The notes under the pieces were generated by a model that was not told the origin of the DNA, ran no database searches, and saw only the letters and a list, made by a program, of their open reading frames with translations. Source: Prevotella sp. (GTDB taxonomy: Bacteria > Bacteroidota > Bacteroidia > Bacteroidales > Bacteroidaceae). From it: a stretch of DNA of 41,487 nucleotides. This document shows, piece after piece, positions 7,838 to 15,431 of the stretch. The translations under genes were made by a program, and so were the position numbers. Each line of letters starts with the position of its first letter. Positions within the stretch are counted from its first letter, which is position 1. The stretch is from the NCBI GenBank assembly GCA_022783515.1, contig JALEWR010000097.1, forward strand, positions 1 to 41,487, written 5' to 3'.

Positions 7838-7910
7838 GATTCGCTAGCTCAGTTGGTAGAGCACAACACTTTTAATGTTGGGGTCTTGGGTTCGAGCCCC
7901 AAGCGAATCA
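7838..7910 (+). tRNA. tRNA-Lys, anticodon TTT
   Basis: A full cloverleaf can be drawn by eye. The acceptor GATTCGC (7838-7844) pairs with GCGAATC (7903-7909). The D arm is GCTCAGTTGGTAGAGC. The anticodon stem CAACA/TGTTG encloses the loop CTTTTAA, giving anticodon TTT at 7871-7873. The variable loop is GGGTC, and the T stem TTGGG/CCCAA encloses TTCGAGC. The discriminator is A and CCA is not encoded. It is a single-tRNA transcript. Confidence 0.97.
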
Positions 7911-7913
7911 CAG

Positions 7914-7951
7914 AGAGAGGTTTCAGCAATGAAACCTCTCTTTTTCTTTTT
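7914..7951 (+). terminator. Intrinsic terminator of tRNA-Lys
   Basis: AGAGAGGTTTCA, the loop GCAA and TGAAACCTCTCT form a perfect 12-bp stem, followed by TTTTTCTTTTT. Confidence 0.93.
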
Positions 7952-8123
7952 AACAATTCCCTTTATTGCTTTATCCTTTTATTCCTCTTTATTATTATCC
8001 ATATACCGGTTCGCATTAAGAAATGTGATTAAAAGTTGGCAACCATTAGGTTTTAAGTAATTGTTTTTGGCTGTCAGTTTGTATGTTGTGAATGATTGTG
8101 TGTGCTGTTGCAGAAATAAGTTG

Positions 8124-8231
8124 AAGAGCAACGACACACAAACTTATTTTTAAGAGCAACGACACACACAACAGTTCACAACTCTAACGAATAAGTGATA
8201 TTTGTTGTGATAATTTGTGTGTGTCGTTGCT
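8124..8231. repeat. Inverted and direct copies of AGCAACGACACACA
   Basis: AAGAGCAACGACACACA occurs at 8124-8140 and again at 8152-8168 as direct copies. The 17-mer AGCAACGACACACACAA at 8155-8171 is exactly complementary to TTGTGTGTGTCGTTGCT at 8215-8231, with 43 bases between. The same 17-mer pair reappears at 18630-18646 and 18820-18836 in the opposite relative order. Confidence 0.85.
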
Positions 8232-8341
8232 TACAAAACAAGCCGTGACAAACTTTTCTGCGATTTTTTTCATCGCGACTGCGATGTCTGCACATTCTTG
8301 CAACTCTGCTCAAAGTAAAGTCTTCTGCGTTATCTGCGAGA
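8215..8341 (+). repeat. Left copy of the dispersed repeat flanking the SusCD/M60 locus
   Basis: The first 27 bases (8215-8241) are identical to 18630-18656. The last 20 (CTTCTGCGTTATCTGCGAGA, 8322-8341) are identical to 18747-18766. Between them both copies share a T-run and a CGACTGCGATGT segment with scattered differences. The repeat continues after an interruption (next entry) to CGAACTCGCGTA at 8483-8494. It has no coding potential. Confidence 0.8.
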
Positions 8342-8450
8342 ACGTTTAAATGAAGCCAAATGAGCAGAACCAAGCTTGCTTGGGTTATGCCATGGCGGAA
8401 TGAGTTGATGAACTTGCAAGTAAAACACACTTTTCGAGGAACGAGAAAAG
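8342..8450 (+). repeat. Small palindrome-bearing element nested in the left repeat
   Basis: This segment interrupts the repeat seen intact at 18747-18799. It contains CCAAGCTTGCTTGG (a perfect inverted repeat) and GCCATGGC. The 41 bases at 8357-8397 match the reverse complement of 41447-41487 with one difference, and the flanks also match that locus (AACGTTTAAATGAAGCC before it, GAGGAACGAGAAAAG after it). No ORF of note is inside. It behaves like a short nonautonomous mobile or REP-like element. Confidence 0.7.
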
Positions 8451-8655
8451 AACTTTTGAGCTAAGTGTTTGAGTTAATGTGTCGAACTCGCGTATAAGAT
8501 GCAATGAAGACTGTAAAAAGGCTTTTAAGACCATTCACTGTAAATGAGTGTTAATATATTCTACACTTTTGCAGTTTTACAGAGCCTCTTAATTAAAAGA
8601 TGTTAATCAAATCAAATAATTTTTGGATAAAATTATAAGAAATATATAAAATAAG

Positions 8656-8663
8656 TAGATTTG
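8656..8663 (+). promoter_or_regulatory. -7 box of the SusC operon
   Basis: TAGATTTG matches TAnnTTTG and would start a transcript near 8670 with a leader of about 47 nt. A weaker alternative, CACTTTTG near 8566, lies further upstream. No TTTG is at the -33 position, which may mean activator or ECF-sigma dependence. Confidence 0.45.
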
Positions 8664-8716
8664 CATCGGTAAGTATGAATTAGAGATATTTTCAATCTAT
8701 TAGCACAATCCATTTT

Positions 8717-11700
8717 ATGAAGTATTACAAAGTACTAAAACCCTCAGGTTTAATGAGCCTTTGTGTCTTGCTGGGTGGAGTGTCAAATACTGCGATAGCA
8801 GCCGATACACCCAAGCAATTCATTCAACAGACCAACCCAGGGAGCAAAATTAGAACCATCACAGGTACGGTTGTAACCTCAGACACCAATGAACCGGCTA
8901 TTGGAGCTTCAGTTCAGCTAAAAGGTGAAGACGTGAGAACCATTACTAATATTGATGGTAAGTTTTCAATCAATGTAAGAGGTAAACACCCTGTCCTCAT
9001 CGTATCTTATATAGGTATGAAGAGCAAAGAGGTTGATGTTTCCAATACAGAAAACGTCAACGTTTCTCTTGAACCGACCGATGCAGCTTTGGACGAAGTG
9101 ATTATCGTGGGATCAGGTACACAGAAAAAGGTGAGTGTAACCGGTGCCATCACTTCCATTAAAGGTAGCGACTTGGTAGTTCCTTCCAGTAACCTTTCTA
9201 CCGCTTTTGCCGGACGTATTGCCGGTGTGGTAGCTCGCCAGACCAGTGGTGAACCCGGTAGTGGTGCCGATTTCTATATTCGCGGTATAGGAACTTTCGG
9301 TGGTCGCCAGACACCTCTCATCTTGCTCGACGAAGTGGAAATTTCTGCAGCCGACCTTAACTATGTTCCCGCAGAAAACATTCAGAGTTTCTCTATTTTG
9401 AAAGACGCTTCTGCTACAGCCATTTATGGTGCTCGCGGTGCCAACGGTGTAATGATTGTTACGACCAAAGGTGGTGACTACAACTCCAAGACACGCGTAG
9501 ACGTAACTGTAGAAAACTCTTTCAACTACCTCGACAAGTTCCCCAAGTTTGTTGACGGTTCTACATACATGCGTATGTACAACGAAGCAGCCATGGCTCG
9601 TGGTCGTTCTACCAAGTACACCGACGAAGACATCGAGCGTACAGCATCAGGATTCAATCCTTACCTCTATCCCGATGTCAACTGGAAAGAAATGCTGTTC
9701 AAAGATATGGCCATGCGTCAGAAAGCTAACATCAGTGTAAGTGGTGGTGGTAGCCGTGTAAGATACTATATGTCATTGCAGGCAAGCCATGATGCAGGTT
9801 TGCTCAACACCAAGAAGTTGCATAGTTGGAACAATAATATCAGCATCATGAACTATACGTTCCAAAACAACATCGCCTATAAGCTGACAGCGAGTACGAC
9901 CATCAAGATGAATATGAATGCTCAAATTCGTCAGAACAAGGGACCAAATCGCTCTGCACAAGATATTTTCCACCGTATTCTTACCACCACTCCTATTTTG
10001 TTCCCCGCTGTTTATCCCGGACAAGAAGGAATGGATCACTTGCCATACGGTAACAACTATATCACAGGTACCAATCTTTATCCTAACCCCTATGCAGAAA
10101 TGCAGAGTTCGTTTAAAGAAACCAATCAAAATAAGGTAAACACGGTGATTCGTCTGGACCAAGACCTCGACTTTATCACTAAGGGCTTGAAGTTCTACAC
10201 ATGGGTCAACTTCAACAGCTGGTCACAGAGCTATTATACCCGTTCGGTCAATCCTCACTTCTACCGCATGGAGTCCGGTTCATTCGACCCTAACGATCCC
10301 AACACATCATACACATTGGAATCAATCAACCCCGATGCAACCAACTTTATCGAACAAAGTGGTATCTCTAAGGCGAGCGACCAGACTTTTGAATGGCAAA
10401 CAGCCTTGAACTACGAACGCCGCTTTGGCTTGCACACCGTTGGCGGTATGTTGATCTACAAGCAACGCGAATTCCGTACCGACGTATTGCCTAACCGTAA
10501 CCAAGGCATCTCCGGTCGTTTCACCTACGACTATGACCACCGTTATCTGGCAGAATTCAACTTCGGTTACAACGGAACGGAACGCTTGGCTAAAGCCGAC
10601 CGCTTCGGCTTCTTCCCCGCCGTTTCTTTAGGTTGGGTCGTAAGTAGCGAAAAGTTCTTCCGCCCATTGTCCAAGACCATCACCAACTTAAAACTCCGTG
10701 CTTCTTACGGTCTGGTTGGTAGTGATGACCTAAAAAAAGCAGGTGGCAGCTACTTCCTCTATATCGACAAGATTACCAACAACGATATCAACTTTATCAA
10801 GTGGACATCAGGCGAAGACTTGAACTTCGAAAAGGGTGGTCCTCAGCTGACCTATTATGCACAACGCGGATTGGGTTGGGAAAAAGTGAAAAAGTTGGAC
10901 ATTGGTGTTGACATCAGCTTATGGAACGATTTGTCTTTGACCTTCGACTATTTCCGCGACCACCGTTACGACATCTTCATGAACCGTGAGGCATGGCCGC
11001 AATCTTTGGCATACGACATCGCCAAACCTTGGAGTTCAATAGGTGAAATGCGTAACAGCGGTTTTGAAGCCAGCTTAAACTATAATCACAGTTTCAACAA
11101 AGACCTTTCTGTGTCTTTGCAAGCCAACTTTACTTATAACCAAAACAAGGTTTTGAACTATGACGAGCCTATGTATCCCACAGTGTGGAAGATGCAGCTC
11201 AACAAACCTTTGGGTGCAATCTTTGGTTATGTAGCCGACGGTTTGTTCAGAAGTCAGGAAGAAATCGACAATTCTCCCAGACAAAACCTTGGTTCAACTC
11301 CTGTAGTGGGTGACATCAAGTATCGCGATATCAGCGGTGACGGCAAGATTGACACCGACGACCAGATGATGATTTCTGAATATGGAGACACTCCTCGTGT
11401 TCAATATGGTTTCGGTGGAACTGTCACATGGAAAAAATGGGACTTCGGAATCTTCTTCTCAGGTTCGGCCAAGCGTTCAATCATGACCAATGGCATTGAC
11501 CCCTTCCAAGAAGGTATCGATAAAGGAAACCGTAACATCTTCCAGTTTATCGCAGACAACTATTTCTCAATGGACAAGATGAACTTTGACGCAGCATATC
11601 CTCGTTTGGGACTTGTCAGCACCGACATCGCCAATAACAACCAGGCCAGCACCTACTGGTTGCGTGACGGAAGCTTCATGCGTCTGAAAAACATCGAATT

Positions 11701-11851
11701 GGGTTGGTCTTTCAAGTATGGCCGCGTTTATGCCAGTGGAGCCAATCTCCTGACCTTTAGCAAATTCAAGGCCTGGGATCCCGAACTTGAAGGTTGGAAC
11801 AGCTACCCCATGCAGAAAGTGGTTAATATTGGTGTTCAACTTCACTTCTAA
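8717..11851 (+). CDS. SusC/RagA-family TonB-dependent outer-membrane transporter
   Basis: The 1044-residue product begins with a signal peptide ending near AIAA. A carboxypeptidase-D-like domain follows (about residues 48-125; ITGTVVTSDTNEPAIGASV, DGKFSINV). Next is the family marker DEVIIVGSGTQKK, a plug domain (AFAGRIAGVVARQTSGEPGS, FYIRGIGTFGG, ILKDASATAIYGARGANGV), and a large beta barrel ending in NIGVQLHF. SusC proteins import oligosaccharides or peptides with a SusD lid, driven by TonB-ExbBD. Here SusD follows after 23 bases, and the ligand is probably a glycan or glycopeptide released from host glycoprotein, judging from the M60 peptidase downstream. No STN domain is present, so signalling to an anti-sigma factor through the N terminus is unlikely. 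Confidence 0.96.
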   Translation: MKYYKVLKPSGLMSLCVLLGGVSNTAIAADTPKQFIQQTNPGSKIRTITGTVVTSDTNEPAIGASVQLKGEDVRTITNIDGKFSINVRGKHPVLIVSYIGMKSKEVDVSNTENVNVSLEPTDAALDEVIIVGSGTQKKVSVTGAITSIKGSDLVVPSSNLSTAFAGRIAGVVARQTSGEPGSGADFYIRGIGTFGGRQTPLILLDEVEISAADLNYVPAENIQSFSILKDASATAIYGARGANGVMIVTTKGGDYNSKTRVDVTVENSFNYLDKFPKFVDGSTYMRMYNEAAMARGRSTKYTDEDIERTASGFNPYLYPDVNWKEMLFKDMAMRQKANISVSGGGSRVRYYMSLQASHDAGLLNTKKLHSWNNNISIMNYTFQNNIAYKLTASTTIKMNMNAQIRQNKGPNRSAQDIFHRILTTTPILFPAVYPGQEGMDHLPYGNNYITGTNLYPNPYAEMQSSFKETNQNKVNTVIRLDQDLDFITKGLKFYTWVNFNSWSQSYYTRSVNPHFYRMESGSFDPNDPNTSYTLESINPDATNFIEQSGISKASDQTFEWQTALNYERRFGLHTVGGMLIYKQREFRTDVLPNRNQGISGRFTYDYDHRYLAEFNFGYNGTERLAKADRFGFFPAVSLGWVVSSEKFFRPLSKTITNLKLRASYGLVGSDDLKKAGGSYFLYIDKITNNDINFIKWTSGEDLNFEKGGPQLTYYAQRGLGWEKVKKLDIGVDISLWNDLSLTFDYFRDHRYDIFMNREAWPQSLAYDIAKPWSSIGEMRNSGFEASLNYNHSFNKDLSVSLQANFTYNQNKVLNYDEPMYPTVWKMQLNKPLGAIFGYVADGLFRSQEEIDNSPRQNLGSTPVVGDIKYRDISGDGKIDTDDQMMISEYGDTPRVQYGFGGTVTWKKWDFGIFFSGSAKRSIMTNGIDPFQEGIDKGNRNIFQFIADNYFSMDKMNFDAAYPRLGLVSTDIANNNQASTYWLRDGSFMRLKNIELGWSFKYGRVYASGANLLTFSKFKAWDPELEGWNSYPMQKVVNIGVQLHF

Positions 11852-11861
11852 AACAATTCAA

Positions 11862-11866
11862 AGGAG
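11862..11866 (+). promoter_or_regulatory. Shine-Dalgarno sequence of the SusD gene
   Basis: AGGAG inside CAAAGGAGAC lies eight bases before the ATG at 11875. Canonical sites are uncommon in Bacteroidetes, so this one likely raises SusD translation within the operon. Confidence 0.6.
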
Positions 11867-11874
11867 ACATTACA

Positions 11875-13815
11875 ATGAAAATAAAATTTAAGATATTAAC
11901 ATTAGCCCTGGCTGCTGTTTCTCTGACCAACGCATCTTGTGATTATTTGGATGTTGTTCCACCCGAGCAGCCCAACTTAAAGGATGCCATGTCTAATCAC
12001 GACCGTGCATTGGGCTTCCTGCACTCATGCTACGCAGGTACTGACTTGGATAAACCTGTGAGTTATTTGAGTTCTGTCAACTCGTCTACCGACGAAACCA
12101 CCCTACCATATGAGTGGTCTGCCGACAGCCAATGGGACGATTATGCAACCGATAACGTAACACCTATCAACCAAGACTGGATTTGGGGCGGTGCCTATAA
12201 ATATGTTGGGCAATGCCTGTTGTTCATGCAACAGCTGGACGCGACACAAGGAGTTGATTATATCACAGCTGAAGAGCGTAAACAATGGACTGCAGAAGCA
12301 AAGTTCCTGATAGCTTATTATCATTTTGTAACCCTGCGCCGCTATGGTCCTATTCCAATTACCGACAGCTATATTCCTCAAAACTCTCCAACCGACTCAT
12401 ACAATGGACGTTCTCACTTCGATTATTGTGTGAAATGGATTGCAGACAAGTTTGATGAGGCTGCAGCTGATCTGCCTGCCGCTCGTTCTTCACAAGCTTG
12501 GGGACGTGCCACATCTACAATGTGTAAGGCTTTCAAAGCACGCTTGTTGCTTTATGCTGCCAGCCCATTGTGGAACGGCCAATTCCCTTATCCCAACTGG
12601 AAGAACACCAACTACCAGACTCCTGATTACGGCTATGAACTGGTGAGCAAGACTTACGACGCCTCTAAGTGGCAAAAGGCTCTTGACGCCAACCTCGAAG
12701 CGCTGAAACTGGCAGAGGGTGACGGTGGCCGTCAGTTGTATAATGATGAAGACTATTATTCTCGTCAACAGCTGAATCTCCCCTATGCTCCCGGCATCAG
12801 CGATGGCGACTATTCAACAATGCCCGAAGCTCAACAGAAGTTCTTGAAGACTGTGATGAAGATGCGTTATCTTGTATCGACACGAGAGAATGAAGGCAAC
12901 AAGGAAATCATTTGGGGTATCAGTTCACAGAACACCATGGAGGCACAGTTGCCTCACCGCATCTTGAGAGCAAGCAACGGTAACTGGGCTTCCGGATGGA
13001 GTGGAGTTTCTCCCACACTCTTCACCGTAGAACACTTCTATACAAAGGACGGCAAGTTGCCCGGCATGGACCCCAACTTTGTGGCTCAAGAAGACTGGTT
13101 GAAGTCAGCCGGCCGTGCAGGTCGTCCCGACATCATCAACCTCAACACCAACCGCGAGCCTCGCTTCTACGCCTGGCTGGCTTTTGATGGAGGCGATTTC
13201 GGAAGCCGTGTCAATGCAGGCAATCCTTTGAGATTGCAAATGCGCAATAAAGATTTGCATGGTTACAACCCGGCACTCTTTAACCGCGACCACAGCGTAA
13301 CAGGTTATCTCTCACAAAAGTTCATCGACCCCCGCATGGAAGTGAACAGCAACGGCGGATACAACTGGGGAAATTCGGCTCCCACCATCTTGATGCGTCT
13401 GGCTGAGCTTTACCTTAACATCGCTGAATGTTATGCGGCTTTGGGACAAACGGAAAATGCCTTGCAATACCTCAACCCCATCCGCCTCCGTGCCGGTATC
13501 CCTGCTCTTACAAACGCTGACATCACAACTGAGATGCCTATCATGGAATGGGTGAAGAACGAACGTTTCGTAGAGCTTTGGAACGAAGGCCACCGCTTCT
13601 TCGACATCCGTCGTTGGGCTGAAGGTCCCAAGTATTTGGGAGAAGGTCATGTGAAGGCATTGAATGCTGAAGTGGTAGCCCCCTCTTTTGCTGAATTCAA
13701 CAAAATAACAACAGCCAAGATACCTGTCAAGTGGACAAACCGCATGTACTTGAACCCTGTGTTCTACAACGAGGTTTACAAAAACCCACAAATGGTACAG
13801 GCACCCGGTTATTAA
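11875..13815 (+). CDS. SusD/RagB-family surface glycan-binding lipoprotein
   Basis: The 646-residue product has a lipoprotein signal with Cys22 as the predicted lipidated residue (TNASC), followed by DYLDVVPPEQP, a usual SusD beginning. The N-terminal SusD-like domain shows WGGAYKYVGQCLLFMQQLD and AEAKFLIAYYHFVTLRRYG. The C-terminal domain has LMRLAELYLNIAECYAALGQ, the TPR-like LNPIRLRAG element, and the strongly conserved NERFVELWNEGHRFFDIRRW. These proteins sit on SusC as a hinged lid and bind the ligand at the cell surface. The gene follows susC closely and precedes the DUF1735-type gene after a 99-bp gap with a hairpin. Confidence 0.96.
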   Translation: MKIKFKILTLALAAVSLTNASCDYLDVVPPEQPNLKDAMSNHDRALGFLHSCYAGTDLDKPVSYLSSVNSSTDETTLPYEWSADSQWDDYATDNVTPINQDWIWGGAYKYVGQCLLFMQQLDATQGVDYITAEERKQWTAEAKFLIAYYHFVTLRRYGPIPITDSYIPQNSPTDSYNGRSHFDYCVKWIADKFDEAAADLPAARSSQAWGRATSTMCKAFKARLLLYAASPLWNGQFPYPNWKNTNYQTPDYGYELVSKTYDASKWQKALDANLEALKLAEGDGGRQLYNDEDYYSRQQLNLPYAPGISDGDYSTMPEAQQKFLKTVMKMRYLVSTRENEGNKEIIWGISSQNTMEAQLPHRILRASNGNWASGWSGVSPTLFTVEHFYTKDGKLPGMDPNFVAQEDWLKSAGRAGRPDIINLNTNREPRFYAWLAFDGGDFGSRVNAGNPLRLQMRNKDLHGYNPALFNRDHSVTGYLSQKFIDPRMEVNSNGGYNWGNSAPTILMRLAELYLNIAECYAALGQTENALQYLNPIRLRAGIPALTNADITTEMPIMEWVKNERFVELWNEGHRFFDIRRWAEGPKYLGEGHVKALNAEVVAPSFAEFNKITTAKIPVKWTNRMYLNPVFYNEVYKNPQMVQAPGY

Positions 13816-13833
13816 TATTCAACTTGACAAGGC

Positions 13834-13883
13834 TGCCGGCGATGAAAGCAGCTTACAAAGAAGAGTTTCTCTCATCACCGGCA
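13834..13883 (+). other. Intercistronic hairpin between SusD and the DUF1735-type gene
   Basis: TGCCGGCGATGA (13834-13845) can pair with TCATCACCGGCA (13872-13883) with one A-C mismatch, leaving a 26-base loop. No U-run follows, so it is more likely an RNA-stability or partial-attenuation structure than a full terminator. Confidence 0.5.
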
Positions 13884-13914
13884 TCCTCTCAAACACACTA
13901 TAAAAAGAATCACA

Positions 13915-15234
13915 ATGAAAAGAAAATATTTATTCCTTTCACTTGTTCTTGGTCTTGGTTTGACTTCTTGTGAGAAGTTTGACAACATTGTGCCTGCACA
14001 ATACAACAAAATTCTCTCAATGAAGGCCAACGGTGAGCAAGCATTGAAAGTGTATGCCACTGGTGAAGTCAACGAGTATGACATCACCGTTATGAAAGGT
14101 GGTTATGAAAATTCAGCCACAGCGGCAGCGAAGGTTGACGTCATGACCGAGATTGAGTTTGCACAATGGAGCCAAGAGACTGGCAAGTCGTTTGTCCGCA
14201 TCCCCGAAAGCTGCTTTAGTTTGTCTGACAACGACTTGCAGTTTGCCTCCGGCGATATGTATAAGGTGGCCAAGTTGAGCGTAGACCCCAACAAGTTGGC
14301 TGCGTTTATCGAGGAGACCAATACAGCTTACACCGGCTCCGGCCGCCCCACTCCTACTTATACCATTCCTTTGATTACCACCAGTCAAACCGACTCTGTG
14401 TTGGCGACAGGAAACAAATTGATTTACACCCTTTCATCAGTAACAAAACCTGTTGTGGGTTACGCCGATGTCACCAATCATGAAATGACTGCTGAGGTAG
14501 CTAAAGAAGGTGGTGAAATCACTGTTCCTTTGCGACTGCAAATTGATAACATCTGGGACTTCGCGGCTAACTTGGAAGTGGATGCCGCAAATACCACATT
14601 CGACGCAGCCGATTATGAATTGGCAGATAATGGTAAGGTTCAGTTTACTGTTGGCAACAATGGTGAATTGAAGGTGAAGTTCAAAGAGTTGAAGCAAGCT
14701 GTAGGAACTTTGGCTTTGAAAATCAAGAACCTGGAAGGCAAGGGCTTTGGTTTCGATAACCAAGTGCTTCGTGTCAATGTTCGTGCTCCTAAGTATCCTT
14801 TGACAGTGGGTATGCTTTCGTCTAACGCAGTAGAACCTTCTGAAGGTTCATTGGCTAACCTGCTCGATGGCAGTGTTGACTCGTACTTCCACTCTGAATA
14901 CACTCTTGGCCTTACAGAACGCCACTATCTGCAGACAACTTTCACCGAGCCTGTCTCTGCTTTCGGCTTTACTTATACCAACCGTGCTCCTAACGGAAAT
15001 GCAGCCTTGTATAAGTTTGACATCCAAGTAAGTACCGATGGAACAAACTTCACCACACTTCGCACTTACGATGCTGCGAACGGTGACGTTCTTCCAATGG
15101 AAGGAAAAGGTGTATTCAACTCTACCAATCTGAAACCTGCCCAACCTGTTAAGGCTGTACGTCTTGTATGCCACAGAAATAAATTGGGAGACAGATTCTT
15201 CGTATTGAGCGAATTTGCGTTCTTTGCCATCTAA
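13915..15234 (+). CDS. Surface lipoprotein, DUF1735-like N terminus and F5/8-type (discoidin) C terminus
   Basis: The 439-residue product has a lipoprotein signal with Cys19 (GLTSC). Residues about 20-160 resemble DUF1735 (BT_3987-like) domains found next to SusD in glycan-utilisation loci: an EYDITVMKGG strand, then VRIPESCFSLSD. A second strand-rich section follows (VGYADVTNHEMTAEVAKEGGEITVPLRL). The last 150 residues look like a galactose-binding/discoidin fold (LLDGSVDSYFHSEY, HYLQTTFTEPVSAFGFTYTNR, FDIQVSTDGTNFTTLRTY, VKAVRLVCHRN). It is probably an accessory surface binding protein that helps hold the substrate for SusCD and the M60 enzyme. Domain names are given from motif memory only. 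Confidence 0.75.
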   Translation: MKRKYLFLSLVLGLGLTSCEKFDNIVPAQYNKILSMKANGEQALKVYATGEVNEYDITVMKGGYENSATAAAKVDVMTEIEFAQWSQETGKSFVRIPESCFSLSDNDLQFASGDMYKVAKLSVDPNKLAAFIEETNTAYTGSGRPTPTYTIPLITTSQTDSVLATGNKLIYTLSSVTKPVVGYADVTNHEMTAEVAKEGGEITVPLRLQIDNIWDFAANLEVDAANTTFDAADYELADNGKVQFTVGNNGELKVKFKELKQAVGTLALKIKNLEGKGFGFDNQVLRVNVRAPKYPLTVGMLSSNAVEPSEGSLANLLDGSVDSYFHSEYTLGLTERHYLQTTFTEPVSAFGFTYTNRAPNGNAALYKFDIQVSTDGTNFTTLRTYDAANGDVLPMEGKGVFNSTNLKPAQPVKAVRLVCHRNKLGDRFFVLSEFAFFAI

Positions 15235-15254
15235 GTGCAATCAAATAAGCATAT

Positions 15255-15296
15255 TAAAAGCTGTCCTACCCTTTGCATGTGGTGGGATGGCTTTTA
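15255..15296 (+). terminator. Imperfect hairpin after the DUF1735-type gene
   Basis: TAAAAGC (15255-15261) pairs with GCTTTTA (15290-15296), with inner TCC/GGA and CCC/GGG helices and small internal loops, followed by ATGTTTT. It could reduce read-through into the M60 gene. No new promoter with a good TAnnTTTG is seen in the 197-bp gap. Confidence 0.5.
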
Positions 15297-15431
15297 ATGT
15301 TTTGAGTTGTTGAGTCTTGAATTAGTTGCAGACAAGTCCTGCCTACCGACTTCTCCGACTATCGAATCGAAGAAAAAAACTACCGACTCACAACTCATCA
15401 ACCAACCGTATTATCCATAAAAATTTAGAGT

